A stretch of DNA of 64,000 nt from Eutrigla gurnardus (taxonomy: Eukaryota > Chordata > Actinopteri > Perciformes > Triglidae). The stretch spans positions 15,367,244-15,431,243 of the forward strand of contig OY741280.1 in assembly GCA_963514095.1 (NCBI GenBank). The letters are read 5' to 3'. Position 1 is the first letter of the stretch; every line of letters starts with the position of its first letter. Made by a program: the position numbers and the translations under genes. The notes below the pieces were generated by a model. That model ran no database searches. It was not told the DNA's origin and saw only the letters and a list, made by a program, of their open reading frames with translations. Below are positions 1 through 25,907 of the stretch, one piece after another.

Positions 1-1294
1 GAAAAAAATTTGCATTTGCAACTTGTGTTTTAGTCTAGGCATGACTAGATGTTTCTCTTCTGCCTGCAAGAGATCTGTATTAAAAAGAAGTATCTGTTCA
101 TTCATGCCACCGTCTCATGCCCTATTATGACGGGACACAACGCTTATCGCTTCAATGTTTAATCATTATAAGTTTGATAAGAAGTTTAATAATGTTTAAC
201 CTTTCATTCGACAATTCTTATTAATTCCAATTTGGCAAATATCCACAACACTTTTGTATCTACAAGGAAGTGAACACCGTGAATGCCAGAGAGTCAGATA
301 CACAAACATTGGTCGTAGAAAAAAACTAAAAAATGTTAGTGACTGCCAACGAAAACAGCGTTTTTCTATTTAACCACTCAACCAACAAGTCTTGGCATTT
401 TCTTAATGAGTTCTTTGGAACTCCTAGTGTGGGATTATCTACATCCGTAAACTGAGTCCTAACAACGTGATTAACTTAATAATGGTCTGGAATGGCGTAA
501 AAAGCCAAGAAACGATGGCTGGAAGGTATAATTTAAACCTAGCAACGTTTCAACGTTTGAAGACATGACTTGTTTCAACATATGAATTTGTTCTTGTATC
601 GAGTTAAAGTAGGTTGTGAAGGAGCAAACAGCTGGCTTCGCTTTTCTGTACGTACACATTAACATACAGGCTCCACTTATTCTTCTAGGGCAAAAAAACA
701 GGTTAAAGGTGCAGTGAAAGTATGTACACAGTGACACGTACACTGCCGGAAAAGTTAATGACATTTAATTCATAATCCAGCAGTCCCACATGCTCTTTGA
801 TCAGTGTGACTAGTTTCCTGATAATTATACATAACATGCAAGAAGATTTTGTACAATTAAATGTAGAAGCCACTTTGATCTCTTTCAGCCCATAAATTAT
901 ATAAAGTCATTCGCTCACCTTTTGGTTTAAATTCAGCCACTTTTTCAACACATTTCAAGATTAAATGATGTCACAACTAATACTATCAGAGTGACACGCT
1001 CCAGCTCTTGGCTTTTGTAAAATATGACATCACACAACTATATGTCCCACTGACACAGTGCTGTATTCTCCATTCACATTAATTAATTGTGATTGTGAAA
1101 AATATCATTTAAAAAATACATTTTTTGTTTTCCTCCACCTCAATGCATATTCAGGTATCATGAAAAGTGAATTTCTGCTTTTCCTGTAACAACTCGTATT
1201 ATTGAGTACAACAGACACAATTCATTTAAGTTCAAAACAAGGCTACAAGTGTGTCTTTAAATAAACATTTGGGTTCGTGTGATTCGTCACTCAC
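1..1294. other. AT-rich non-coding stretch
   Basis: No open frame with recognisable protein similarity on either strand. If the possible exon at 1295-1351 is real, this stretch would be its first intron, running off the left edge of the window. Confidence 0.4.
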
Positions 1295-1351
1295 GTTAAC
1301 TTTGTTGTCCTTTCCTCCATTGTTCTCAGTCCGCGTCACGCCGCCGCTCAT
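1295..1351 (-). CDS. Possible first coding exon of an unidentified gene (partial)
   Basis: On the minus strand an ATG at 1351-1349 with A at -3 opens a 19-codon frame, MSGGVTRTENNGGKDNKVN. It runs directly into a consensus donor (AAC|GTGAGT) at 1295/1294. The local sequence is GC-rich in an otherwise AT-rich area, as expected for a 5' exon. Transcription would run left, out of the window, so the rest of the gene cannot be seen. I do not recognise the family. It could equally be a chance ATG in a non-coding exon or no exon at all. Confidence 0.25.
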
Positions 1352-4217
1352 CTTCTCGGCGGAAAATGAAGCACATAACACATAATAATTAATTAAAAAA
1401 TGTTTTACAGCTGCCGAAGGGTTATTTTCTTTCCTATCGGCCAGTGTTTAAAACGTTATATCTCTCGTCCTTCTCGCAAACAGCTACCGCTTCAGCAAAG
1501 AGTGAAGAGCCATCCGGAGCACGTCCTGCTGCGTTCACTGTCTGTCCAGACAAGTCGGAAAGTTGAGCGCCCTTCAAAGTGCACACACCTCATTTAAACG
1601 GAATGCACTGAATCATAAATCAGGATGTAGGAAGTAAACGACACGCTACAGATGTATGTGATGTTTTAGATTTAGTTTTTAGTTTTTTTATTACTTTAAA
1701 CGTATGACTGTTTTGTAATCATTCCCTTTAAAGTTGCTGAATGCGTTCTGTTTGTATACAAAACATTTATGCACACTGGTCAAGGTTAAAGTTAATGTCA
1801 AGTCCATCACATTTCAGTGCTGAGGAGAAATTACATATAATCTTATATTGTCTTATTTTAGCTAATTATTGATGTTTGGATAATTGACATTAAATCATTT
1901 CTTTTGGTCCATACATAACCCGGGGCTAAAATAAAACAATAGCTTGACATATTTGGAGCAGGTGATTTATGGCTGCCGAGAATGAAGCCTCACAATGGCA
2001 GTGAGTCATACACACAGCAAATGAAATGCAGAGAGTTAAATGAATGAATCTAATCACACATTCACATTTATCCTACAGGAACGGCGACTGATTCTCGGGA
2101 AATAAACTGCGTCTGACCTCAGGGAAGTTGATGACGCCTCCATCCGGCAGACATTTGGTGTGAGAGCCACTGAGAAACAGCATTTTGTCCTCAGTCACCT
2201 GTCTGAGCTTCTTCCAGATTGATCCCATATGCTGAAGAATATGTCTTTCTTCATCGGCCTTGTTTCAACACATTTTTGTTACTCAAGTTTTCTGTGAGCA
2301 CTGAGAACCAACTGTGCAACTGTGATCTGCTTACAACGCACTGGAGCTAATTTGGACAAGCAAATAGGATGTAGTCTTGTTTAATTACAGCCTGGTCACA
2401 TGTCAAGTGGTTCTGTTACCACTTACACTTGCCTATTATAGTGATCGGCCTATGGCTGCACTCATCTTTGGTGCCATATGACACGCCAGTCGTACCGACA
2501 GTGTGAGAACATTTGTTCAACATTGGATCAAACCAGTCAGAAAAAACAGTGCACTAAACAGAGTTTGGATAAAGAAAATAAAAAGGTAATATTTTTTACA
2601 GTTTATTGATATTATTTATCAGATTTAATCTATGGTAATACATCAATAAAATACGATGATAGATTTGCATGAAAGCAGATACTTAATGTTGGCTCAACTT
2701 CACCTGAGTGATGAAAGACTGTAGTTTCCTGTTCTTACTTGCTTTATTAGGCAGGTGTGGCACTATGAAAGACCAGACTATAATCCCCAAATCAGTTCAA
2801 AACCATATAAACCTGCAGCTTTTTTTTACTCTAATGTTCGCTGTTTGACGTCATATACAGTAACTCTGCTTTACATCTTTGGTTTTAGACATAACTTCCT
2901 TTATTTGAAGAGCTTTTTGATCCGTAACACCCAAACAAAAGCATTTACTCTGTTCACATCACTGAAATGTAATAATCTGATATATCCCATCTGCTTTGTG
3001 TTAACCTATTTGGTCAAACAGACAAGAATGACGTCAAAAGGCAGCTCATTTTGAAAAGCCCAGCCCAAAGTAAACATTTGCTACTACTATAGAGGAATGC
3101 TTTGCTCTTTGTTGGGTGACTAGACATATTTGTATACTTATATAAAGGGTGGATGTTATTTTAAACCAAATCTTTTCAATTGAAAGTGTTGAACGTCATA
3201 GATACATATTAAATCATGCAATTCCTCTGTTTAACATTTAGTATAGATGAAACTGCTGCTTCTATATGATAGCACTAACATGCAAATCTGAGTTTATGTG
3301 TGTTATGTTTGTTAGAGCAGTGCTGGTGTAGAACAGCACGACAGCATCCTCGTTGGAATTCACAGTTCGTTAAAGCTCACTTTCTCACGCATCGTGGATA
3401 TATTTTCATCCCACCAACAGTGCAGCTAATTATATGATGCGGATCCTGGGAAAAGAGAGATATGGTGAGCTAAGGACAAAGACAGGAAAGGTTGGATGAG
3501 GTGGAGTGATGATTAGAGCCTGATGTCTTCAGTAATTACAGTAAAACCAACTAAGGATTACAGACTCTGTCTCTATGTGGGAGAAGGCATCCGGGGCTAA
3601 AAAAAAACATGCAGCGGACGTGTTACTGAGACAAGTATAACATTCATTCTTAATGTCAAGTTATTTTACAGGGAAAGAGGTTAATTACTGAATATGAAAT
3701 ATATGTTTTATTAGTTAAATACTTAACATATACCCCCACTCTTAGATAGTAACATGTGACTTTTTATTGCTTTTATTGTAAGACCTGATCTTGGATTAGC
3801 ACTTTACATAAATCTGACTTTTACTTTTATCTAATGACATTATTTTTTATGAAAGAAACTATAATGATGGTGTAATATTCAGCCTGGTTGGACACACAGA
3901 GGTGGAAGTGATGCAATGCAGGTTTAACGGAGGGAAGTGGGGATGAGAGGTGAATTAGGTGCCGCTAGCTGGCACACCTCCATCACAGACACCGGGAATG
4001 ATGCAATGGCCACTCCCACGGGATGTGCTGGTTCATGCCGCTATCTTGTGATGCAAAACATGACTGTATCTGGGGCAGGCAGGCAGCGTGGCCTTAAGTT
4101 CCCATATCAACCCTGCATAAGTGTATTTTGGCCTTTGACCTTCTTTTACTGGAGCACGGAAAAAATCTCTCACTCAGTAAAATGTCACATTTACATGGAA
4201 CCATTTTAAATAGTATG

Positions 4218-4263
<46 letters not shown>

Positions 4264-5458
4264 AGATAATAATATATTATTAGATTTTGTATCCTTTCAT
4301 TTACAATGAAAGCTCACTCGGAGGGGATCTGCTAAAAAAAAATCAAACATTGCATACGATGAATGGATGAAATGATGGGAAAATAATACAATAAAACTTA
4401 TTTTTAATGTACACACAGTCCAAATTTACTTAAAATATCTGTCAGCTTAATAAACATATTCTTCATTTCAGGCATCCTTGCTTGTAATCGCCCCAATACT
4501 AATTGACAAGTGACATCTCATTAAAAATGTAATGACATCAAAATGTCATCAGAATACAATCCACATTAACAGCCAGATGCAACAAAGAGAAATGTGGGAC
4601 GCTTCCAAGACTAATGATTCTCAGGAATGTACAGGAGACGCAAGCGAAGGCGAGCAGAGGAAAGAGTATTTGAAGCGTTATGAACAGAACACATGCAGGG
4701 GGCGACGTGATGAAAGTAAAGACACTTTTTAAGGCATTTGAGTGGAAACATGCACATGAAGCAAGCTGAGGAAAACACTAAATCACATTATGGTGGTTGA
4801 AGTAGAAAAGTCTCTAGGGAGGGAGGATGCACAGTGCTACTGTACGTATATTTGATTGTCTCCAGTAACAGGTATGCAGCTAATACAGTGTAAAAACATA
4901 GGCTCAGTTTAAATGGCCCGTCGTCACATTCAAAAGGTAAAAAAACCCAAGAAGAAACACGCGCAGCTGCTACAACACTGACAGATGTATCATGCGCAAG
5001 CAAACAAGACAATAAGAAATAGTGTGTAATATGAAGTCATTCTGTTTGGTTTACTACTGTATGACGTCTGAACATAAACCGTGCCACAGTAATGTACAAC
5101 ACAACACACATACACGCGCAGCAAAGAGCCTTTTTCTGAGCCTTTTCAAGTTGAAGTACGTGGAATAAAACCTGGTATTTGGAAGTGTGACTGTAATTCA
5201 TCTCCTCAGAGAAACAGAGAAACGGAGATCTCACAGACGGATCAAACGAAGCAAAACGTGATCACAGCTGAAAAAGAATGCCAGCTAATTATCCTGACAA
5301 CCTCCGTCGGACCGCTCGACTAAAAATAACACCGGAGAACAAAAACGCAAGGCAAGTTTGTAGTGCATGGCAACCGAGTCCTTGATGCCCTGAGTGTCTC
5401 TCTTTCTGATAAAAACAATCTGTGTGCACTCTTATAGCTCTATTTGAATCATCCTCCT
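1352..5458. other. Intergenic region and cgn 3' flank
   Basis: No supported gene. The right-hand part downstream of the cgn stop (position 5459, reading left) must contain the cgn 3' UTR, but no poly(A) signal stands out clearly enough to fix its end. A pure TA dinucleotide run lies at 4220-4259. The remaining open frames are short and lack similarity or splice support. Confidence 0.5.
4220..4259. repeat. (TA)n microsatellite
   Basis: About 20 uninterrupted TA units, continuing into AT-rich sequence on the right. It is a simple repeat between genes with no evident link to one. Confidence 0.9.
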
Positions 5459-18140
<12,682 letters not shown>

Positions 18141-18169
18141 GCTGACTTCCTGGTTTGTGTTCAAGCAGC

Positions 18170-18587
18170 CTGGGGAGACGGCGAGGGGAGGACAGCAAAC
18201 ATACAAATCAGGTGGATGAGTGGTTAGGAAAGAGAGAACATGAACGTCTCCCCTTTCCCCCTCTATTCCAAAATACAGATCTGCAAGTGATGTATTCATT
18301 CACAGACTATTTGTTTCCGCTGTTGCACGGCTAAAATATGCAACATGCTGCTTTACGAAAAGTAATTACTCCGAAACTCAGGCACCTCATTTTTAACCTG
18401 CGTGTGTCACTGACTCGGCAATCATATGGGATTGCTGGCACACCTGGATGAAGGTGACATCTTGTCTCGCTGCTCTTCATGTTTAATTCTTTCTCAACGG
18501 GAGTGAACTGTATTCATCTCATGACAAATATGCCACCGGGGCACTAAGAGCCTCTTTGTACAGGCGAAACCTGAAAACTAAGAGCAG

Positions 18588-18639
<52 letters not shown>

Positions 18640-21600
18640 CACACACACACACACACACACAGAAGTAATCAATACTGTGCGTTGCCTCTAATTTACGTAG
18701 GCATGCTGAGTGTGTCAATGTTTTCATCCAATCATTATGAACGAAGGAGATTTGGGTATTTGTGATTCAAGCAGCTGGAAAGCAGAGAGAGAGTGAGAGA
18801 GAAATGTCTTTTTGGCTTTGATAGTGTGAAAACTACTCCAACAACGTGACTGACTGTTGTGACTGACAGGTGTGTACGTGGTTGGCCACGGTAGGAAACG
18901 ATCACCCGCGTTTAACTGACTTGAATACTGTGTTCAAGCAGCATCCCAATGATTTGACACCAAAAAGGTTGTGTTTACTCGTTGCGAGCAGTGCGACTCA
19001 TGTGTTGCATGATGGGGAATGTAGCCATTTTAAATATATTACAAATTAGGTTATCTAGGTCTCTGTTGCTTCGATTATGATCCAACTTTATGGAAGTGCT
19101 TCAAAATCTGATCCAGATCTCACCCAAATATTCAAAAAAGTTATATTATGCATGAAAAAAAGAAAAAAAAGGAGGAGAAGCTGGAACTTTTGGTTGGTTA
19201 ACTGGCTCATTTTCACCAAGTCAGCCAGCGGCGATGTTAGCGGTATAACCTGGGCATATCTTGTCCACCTTATGTGCTCTGAAAATGAGCTTTGTGATGA
19301 ACACCATGAGAAGGGGAATACTCCTCCTATTGTCCAGACTCTGTGGAGCATTTAACACTGGGGGCTATGTCAGGAATGGACCCCCCCCTCTCTCTCCCTG
19401 CCTTTGCCAGAGTCTCCACAGCCACCAGACTTCAGAGCAGACTCACTCAGGCATAGACTGTTTACTTTGTGATGTGCAGGCACACATGCCAGCTCCAGTG
19501 TGTGTGTGCACAATACACACGTCTGATAAGGTGTGTGCAGACACACGCACCTAACCTGCCGTGCATTTCCCATCTGGTAGCAGGTAGTTGATCTAATGAG
19601 CACCGCTGCTTTCAGAACGTGTTGAAACGCTTCTGTTGATGGCGTTGTTTTTGTTCCGTCTTTGTATTAAAGCTGATTTTCCTTTCACAGAGCTTCACCA
19701 TCACACTTCAAACCCCATTTTTTTTTATCCACAGCCTACAGATGTGTTTCTCACAGGAATTAAAATGTAACCGACTCCCTCTGACTGCTGGTTATAGTGT
19801 AACTCGAAGCACCTCGGCTGGAATTGGGGGGTTAGATATGGCGAGTCAAAGTCAGCCTTTGTCTTTCCTAGAAACATTCTTAGGATTCCAGACGTTGCCT
19901 TTGCACTCAACATTGCGCGTGGTTTGCATTTGTATTAATAAGGACAGATTAAGAGGAAACTGAGAACTAGGGCAGCGCCAACCGTAAAGCCTCCGTGTGT
20001 GGAAAACTGTCCACACAGGCAGTAAATAAAAAGTGAAGAGACTCATTAAAAGGCGGCCGATTGGAGACTAAAAATACAATGCAGAACAAATTAATTCCCC
20101 CTTCTGACATAACAAACGGGTTCGTGGACCTCGTAGCACGCTGGAGATTAAAACAATAATCTGAAGGTTTAAAAAAAAAATGGGATGATGGTTAATTGTC
20201 AAGGTGCTCAGCCCTTCCGCTGCAGATTTCTGATCACACAGAAAAGCTTCCAGGTGTAAACATGTTCCTTGGGTAAATAGACCCAGTTGTTGTTCAGCAA
20301 CAGTAGCAGAGTTGCTGCTCGGTGACAACAGGTTCACCTCCTCCGGTGCTCTTTCTTGTCACAAGGAATGGCTGTGTCAACAGAGACAGGAATGTCACCA
20401 AACGGGCCCGTCTGCCATCACTCTTCCCGTTCTCCTCACCCAGCTCATCTTCCTGCACCCTCCTCTGCCTACTGCCACCCGTCTGGTCTCACCCTCTCTC
20501 TCCCACACAGTGTCTCTCACACCCTCAGGTATCTACTTTGATACTAGTGCAGGGTGACTTGGTGGAAAATCACTGTATATTATGAGATGAGCTGATTAAT
20601 CAATAAAACACAATTAGAGACAATTTATAGAATTGTGCATCTTTCATGCAAAAATAATCAGAAGACAATTTGATCAACCTGAGCTGTTTTTTTTGACACT
20701 GTATAGCCAATTGGAAGATTAATATCATATGCACATCATATAAAATAATCAGATAATTAACTTGATGGTGAATTACATGGAACTCTTAACAAATGCAAAA
20801 TTAAACCTAAATCAACACATATTGTTAGGTTATATGTATTTGCTTGGAATAAATCATTTAGATAATGAACGTAAATGATTAAAAGCCCTATTTGAGATCA
20901 TGTCAGGCGTTTGTTTGAGGGCAGTAAAGCCAGACTGTGCCATCTTCCAGTATTGCTGTCTTCGCTGCAGAGAGCAGGTTCTCTTGTGTAAAATAGCAAC
21001 ACCGTGGAAACAAATTGTTTACCTTAACACCTCTGAGTGAACTTTGCCCCCAAGCACTCATTTTTAAGTTATTCCTGACTTTCTTTATTAGAAATGAAAC
21101 TGGAAAGGATAAAAAAACGTTGGACTATCATGTTTATCTTACTCTGTTGTTTTTATCATGGAGATGTTCCAGCCTCACACATCCACCCAACACAAAGACC
21201 TACATTGTATGAGTTTATTTACTCGACCGATCGTTTACATAACGTCACTTTCAAATCAATATGGAAAGCAAAGACACTTTATTTAGGGAGAAACCATTGG
21301 AGAAAGCCCCCGAGCACCTGTCCCGGATTAATTGCGTCACACCCACCTATCCGGTCAGTCAGTATCGGTGCGCGTCGAAACCGCCGGTTGTTGTTTACTC
21401 GAGCGATCGGCACCACAACCGACGCACCTGCCTCGTCCGCGTCCTATTTGCAGCGCTCACCTGCCACAATAACCCCTCATATCCGCTTTGCGACGCGCAG
21501 CCAGATCCAATTATAGTCGGCGGCGACCAAAAGCTTTCGCAGCCCGCCGGAGAGCGAACAACAAACCCCGATGCTCCGTCGTGAACGTCGGAGGGGAAAG

Positions 21601-21814
21601 CCGAGCACGGGCAAAGAAAAGACGGCTGCCAAATCCAATCACTAAAGCCACAGGTGTCCGAGCTCCGCTCATCCGAACATGGTACAAAATGCCCGCTCAG
21701 CAAAACGGGCCAGTGAGCTACACAGTATCACTTCCCCTCCTCCTGATCCCACACACACACAAAAAGTAAATGTACAGCAAATGAGCAGCTGTGTGAAGAC
21801 TTATTCTAACGCAC
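18170..21814 (-). other. cgn 5' intron or upstream region
   Basis: No coding exon seen. The acceptor at 18170 before the first coding exon implies at least one upstream non-coding exon, so this is probably the first cgn intron. It contains the compound microsatellite at 18591-18661 and a GC-richer stretch at 21300-21620. That stretch includes a second possible donor (GGCAG|GTGAGC on the minus strand, exon end at 21461). Confidence 0.5.
18591..18661. repeat. Compound (TG)n(GA)n(CA)n microsatellite
   Basis: A TG tract (18591-18628) passes through a short GA tract (18628-18638) into a CA tract (18639-18661). Because TG and CA are complementary, the two arms can pair as a hairpin around the GA centre. 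Confidence 0.92.
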
Positions 21815-22100
21815 CTGCAGAGATGATCCGGATCCCGAGATGCTGGTCCCCCGTCCTCAGTCAGCGCTCCTGGTTCAGCCTTCACTTGGGATGAGGAGAT
21901 GTTACTCAATGAACTGGGCACATCGGGAAACCTCCCCCTCCCCTTCACCCCACCAGCTCCGAGCGCTACCTGTTGCCAGCACATCGGATAGTCATGGTCC
22001 CGCCTCAGGAGTGATCTCATTGGTTGGGCGGATCCCTGAAGGGGCGGGGCCTGCTGTGGGCTCGGTTTTGACGCTGTACGCGCGCGCGCGCGCACGCACA
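21815..22100 (-). promoter_or_regulatory. Candidate cgn promoter and non-coding first exon
   Basis: On the minus strand a consensus donor (CTGCAG|GTGCGT) ends a possible non-coding exon at 21815. Upstream of it lie an inverted CCAAT motif (ATTGG on the plus strand near 22019), a GC box (GGGGCGGGGC, 22041-22050) and an alternating CG tract (22079-22092). This arrangement fits a TATA-less promoter reading left into cgn. No transcript evidence is available, and the donor at 21461 is an alternative. Confidence 0.4.
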
Positions 22101-22349
22101 GGTCAACCACGGAGAGTGTGGGACCCATTTAGGTGTTATGGGAAATCATTTCTCAATTAGTTGCAAAATGTGTTTACATGGCAGTATCGAGCTATCAACG
22201 CAGTACTGATCACGGAGGCACAACTACGTCACTATTGACAAGAGAAAAGCCTTCCAGTCAGTTTGCTCATTTCAGTCTGTAGCTGTAGTGTAGAATATAT
22301 AGACACGGAATTGCATCTAGAACTATAAAACAAATATAGGGTAAAGTTG

Positions 22350-23050
22350 ATCTGGCCAGAATTGGCAGGTCTGCAGGTTGGCACCTCGTTCTCTTCACAG
22401 ATGAGAGCAGGTTCACACTGAGCACATTTGACAGGCGTGAAAGAGTCTGGAGATGCCTTGGTGTACGTTATGCTGCCTGTAACAGTCAGTGATCAGTGGT
22501 CAGTGATGGTCTGGGGAGGCATGTGCTTGGAGGGTCACGTGAAATTCTCAGAGCGACCGTCAGGCCATACGCTGGTGCAGTGGTTCCTGGGTTCCACCTG
22601 GTACAGTGGGTCCTGGGTTCCTCCTGGTGCAGTGAGTCCTGGGTTCCAGCTGGTACAGTGGGTCCTGGGTTCCTCCTGGTGCAGTGAGTCCTGGCCTGGG
22701 ATCCACCTGGTACAGTGGGTCCTGGGTTCCTCCTGGTGCAGTGGTTCCTGGGATCCTCTTGAAGCAGCATAATGCCCAGCCTCAAGTGGCCAGAGGGTGA
22801 AGGCAGTTCCAGGATTACGGAGGCATTGATGCCATTGACTGGCCCTCACGTTGCCCTGACCTTAATTTGGATCAGCCTGTGATTTAATTTTTTGGGGCGT
22901 GAATCGATGGGTTGATGATTTTGGTTTCCACTGACTGTTACGTCATTTTGTTCTTAACAAATTATACATCAGTAAGAGTTAAACTTGAATAATTAATTCA
23001 TCAAGATCTGATGTGTGGTTTCATTGTTCCCTTCATTTTTTGAGCAGTGT
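22350..23050 (+). mobile_element. Degenerate Tc1-like DNA transposon remnant
   Basis: Plus-strand translation in shifting frames shows decayed Tc1 transposase pieces: a LFTDESRFTLSTFDRR-like segment near 22390-22440, SVMVWGGMCLEGHVKF near 22502-22550, and a DWPSRCPDLN-like segment near 22835-22870. The right end, with TTCATTTTTTGAGCAGTGTA near 23031-23050, resembles the terminal sequence of fish Tc1 elements. Frames are broken and a 24/48-bp minisatellite occupies the middle, so the element cannot encode an active enzyme. The left terminal repeat was not located with confidence. Confidence 0.75.
22571..22760. repeat. 24/48-bp minisatellite inside the Tc1 remnant
   Basis: About eight imperfect copies of a roughly 24-bp unit (consensus close to 'ctggtgcagtgggtcctggg' plus a few bases). 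Units carrying GTGCAGT alternate with units carrying GTACAGT, which makes a 48-bp higher-order period. There are no spacers, so it is not a CRISPR array. Confidence 0.85.
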
Positions 23051-25361
23051 ATATAAAAGGCTGCTTATATCTATAACAGCACTGTGGAGGGTATCTTTCA
23101 TATCTCCAAGTGAACTCAAAAGTCTCAATCTCATAATTAATTGATGTTTTCTGGAAAACACTTTGTAATTTCGTACCAAGTACAAGCAAAATGAGACATA
23201 ATGGAGGACAAAGGGTAATTTACTTAGTAGAACAGCCTCAAGTAAATAAGTTATAATTTTTCTTAGGAAAGTTTACAATATCCTATATGTTATATCTTGT
23301 ACTATATCTATTTTTTTTACATGTTCAGGCTTTAGATTTTATAGGAATTAAATATTTGCTTATAAGTGCCAAATTACTTTTCTTATTAAGATTTTTCCTG
23401 GCAAAATATTAGGACATTGCAAATTTACAGACCCATGAAATCAAGTTTTACCTACTATTCTTTCTTCTTCTTTTTAATAGTAATGAATTGATAGTATTAA
23501 GAATCATCATAGAGCAGACCTTTATCTCCAAGCTTCACCATATAGCTGTTGCAAAATGTAAATTTTTCCTCCAATTAACTTCCCATTCAATTGCAGAAAA
23601 AACCTTAAAGCAAATCACAGATGAGCTAGAAAAAAATAAACAGAAATATACCGTTAAAACATACCATTGCTTTCACTCTGAGCATTATGACAAATACATT
23701 ACATTATCTGTTTCATTGGGTTTTCCAACCCTAATTTTAATACAACAATTAGCAAACAAATAAAAAAATGTGAATAAAAACAGACATGGACAAGTACAAA
23801 AAAAAAAAATCTGTCTTTACTTCAGAGTTCAGTACCTTTCCCTTCCCCAACTGGTGTGGGACTCACTGGTTCCTCCAGGTTCCACCAGGAGGCGCCAGAG
23901 CAGAGCAAGAGCACAGCACAAATAGCAGTACAAAATAAAAAGGACCAGCTGAGAGAGCAAGAAAAAGAAAGGCAACTTGGACATTGAATAAAGGAAAAAA
24001 TAAGGAAAGAGAGAAGGAAGAATAGTTCTAAACACTGTATATCGTGACAGAAAGGTGAAAAATGGGTATTGTTCGCTCTTAAGTTATTTGGTCTACTTCA
24101 AGGCCTCCTGCAGCGCAGAGGCCAGAATATAAACATAAACAGATCAGACAGTTACTGCATTGGTTCACATGCACCCCCCTCCCTTGCGCTTTTTTTTTTT
24201 TAAGGACTATGCACATCTGATGATGACATGATGTCACTATTTGCTATGCCAAACCCAACCAAAAGCACTGATTTCACAATTCATGTGTACTGCAGAGATA
24301 AAAAGAAAAAGAAAAAAAGAAATAGAATGTACTGTATAAAAACCAAAATGTCATACTGTATACAACCAAGACACATACGTTTTTACTTATTATTTTTGTT
24401 CATTGGTCAACTCTGTAGCATGTTCACAACTGATGGGAGTTCCTCCACAAATATTTTGTCCTAATATTTACAACTATCTCTGTGTGGTGTGGATGAAATC
24501 TCAGCCAGGATCTCCTTTGGATTAATCAGCACTGGGTACCAAATGACAAGATATCAGACGTGTGCGGTCAAAGTGTGTGTGTGTGTGTGTATGTTTGTGT
24601 GTGCATGTTTCCTATGTTTTACAAAACATTTGAAAGTTTAGCAATATATACTGTAATTTTCAATTTTCTTTCACTTGCTTGTAGTAAAAACACTTAGAGA
24701 ATGAAGCATTTTGATGGCAAATAAAGCTCTTAATCAACTCATGAATGACCCAAGTCCCTTTTAGTTTTCAGGCACTCTTTCAATTATTATTTTTTTTTTT
24801 CAATTTTAAAGATTTTATACATAGTGTCTGTTTTAATTTAAATCAGAGTGTGATGCTGATGCTTTGAGTCATTGCATCCACACGATAGTGGAATATTTCA
24901 ACATTACGTTCTCCTCCATAAACGTGGATTTGCTTTTGAAATATCATCATACTCATGTGGTGCATGAGTGTGGAGAGTCAATCACAGTCAGTCATCACGG
25001 GAGCGTCCGTCCGTGCCAGTCAGTCACAAAGTGTGTGAGGTAGTGTGTTGGTGTCAGTGCTTCGCTGGTTGGCAGGCTGATTAGATGTCTGAAGGACTGT
25101 GTAGTTTAACATTCATTGTGATTTGACTCCTTTAGGGGGGTGGGAGGGAAGATATTTGCCAAGAGTCACTCAAAGTGCTATATATAAGCATGAATGTCTG
25201 AGTGTGTTTCTCTGTGTACTGAACAAGTAAAGGGCTAGTCAAGAGAAAGCTGGGCAAGTAGCTGACATGACACACAGGTCATTCAGTTAGATCAAAGCAA
25301 AGAATGTCTCCATTTGTCCTAATGTGATGCACCTCTACGCTGCTCCTTTGTCATCTACTCC
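23051..25361 (-). other. Intergenic region and pygo2 3' UTR
   Basis: No coding region. The right part, immediately downstream of the pygo2 stop (25362), is expected to be its 3' UTR. A short (TG)n tract lies near 24573-24600 and an A-run at 23800-23811. A clear minus-strand poly(A) signal could not be fixed. Confidence 0.5.
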
Positions 25362-25875
25362 TCAACTCTCATTAGCTGCCACCAGCTGGCCTAATCCCTG
25401 GCGCACAAACACGGCCTGGATGTCCTTGGTCTTGATGCAGAAGTCACAGGCCCAAACAGCGGCGCTCTCTCGAGTCAGCAGCCCGTAGGCCGGCTCCGTC
25501 AGGCCTGTGCAGTCCCGGTGGAACCAGCGTTGGCACGATGCCTCGCACAGGATGGCATCCTGATCGTCATGCACCTCCGCCATGCAGAGGCCGCAAGGGA
25601 AGACCATCCCGGGGCCACCGAGTTTTCCGGGGCCAGAGCCAGGCCCAGTCGAGGGGGCAGCAGGGCCAGGAGGCAGGGGGGACTGGGTGTTTGGGGTCGA
25701 GGTGGAGTTAGAGGGGGGGTTGGGGTTGCTGCCAGGAGTGTTGCCTCCGTTGTTGTTGGTCATGCTGTTCTGACCAGAATTGGGGGCCGCATTTGGCATG
25801 GAACCGCCAGCTCCAGGAGTGTTGTTCTGCTGGTTGTACGGGGTGGAGCCAGGGGCAGAGTGAGGTGGGGTGGAT

Positions 25876-25907
<32 letters not shown>

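Noticed and set aside
21261..21703. Several ~100-codon frames on both strands in a GC-rich region
   Set aside because: No similarity. Multiple open frames on both strands are typical of CpG-rich non-coding DNA near a promoter.
22571..22760. Regular 24-bp repeats resembling a CRISPR array
   Set aside because: Units are contiguous without unique spacers, lie in a eukaryotic transposon remnant and no cas-like gene is present.
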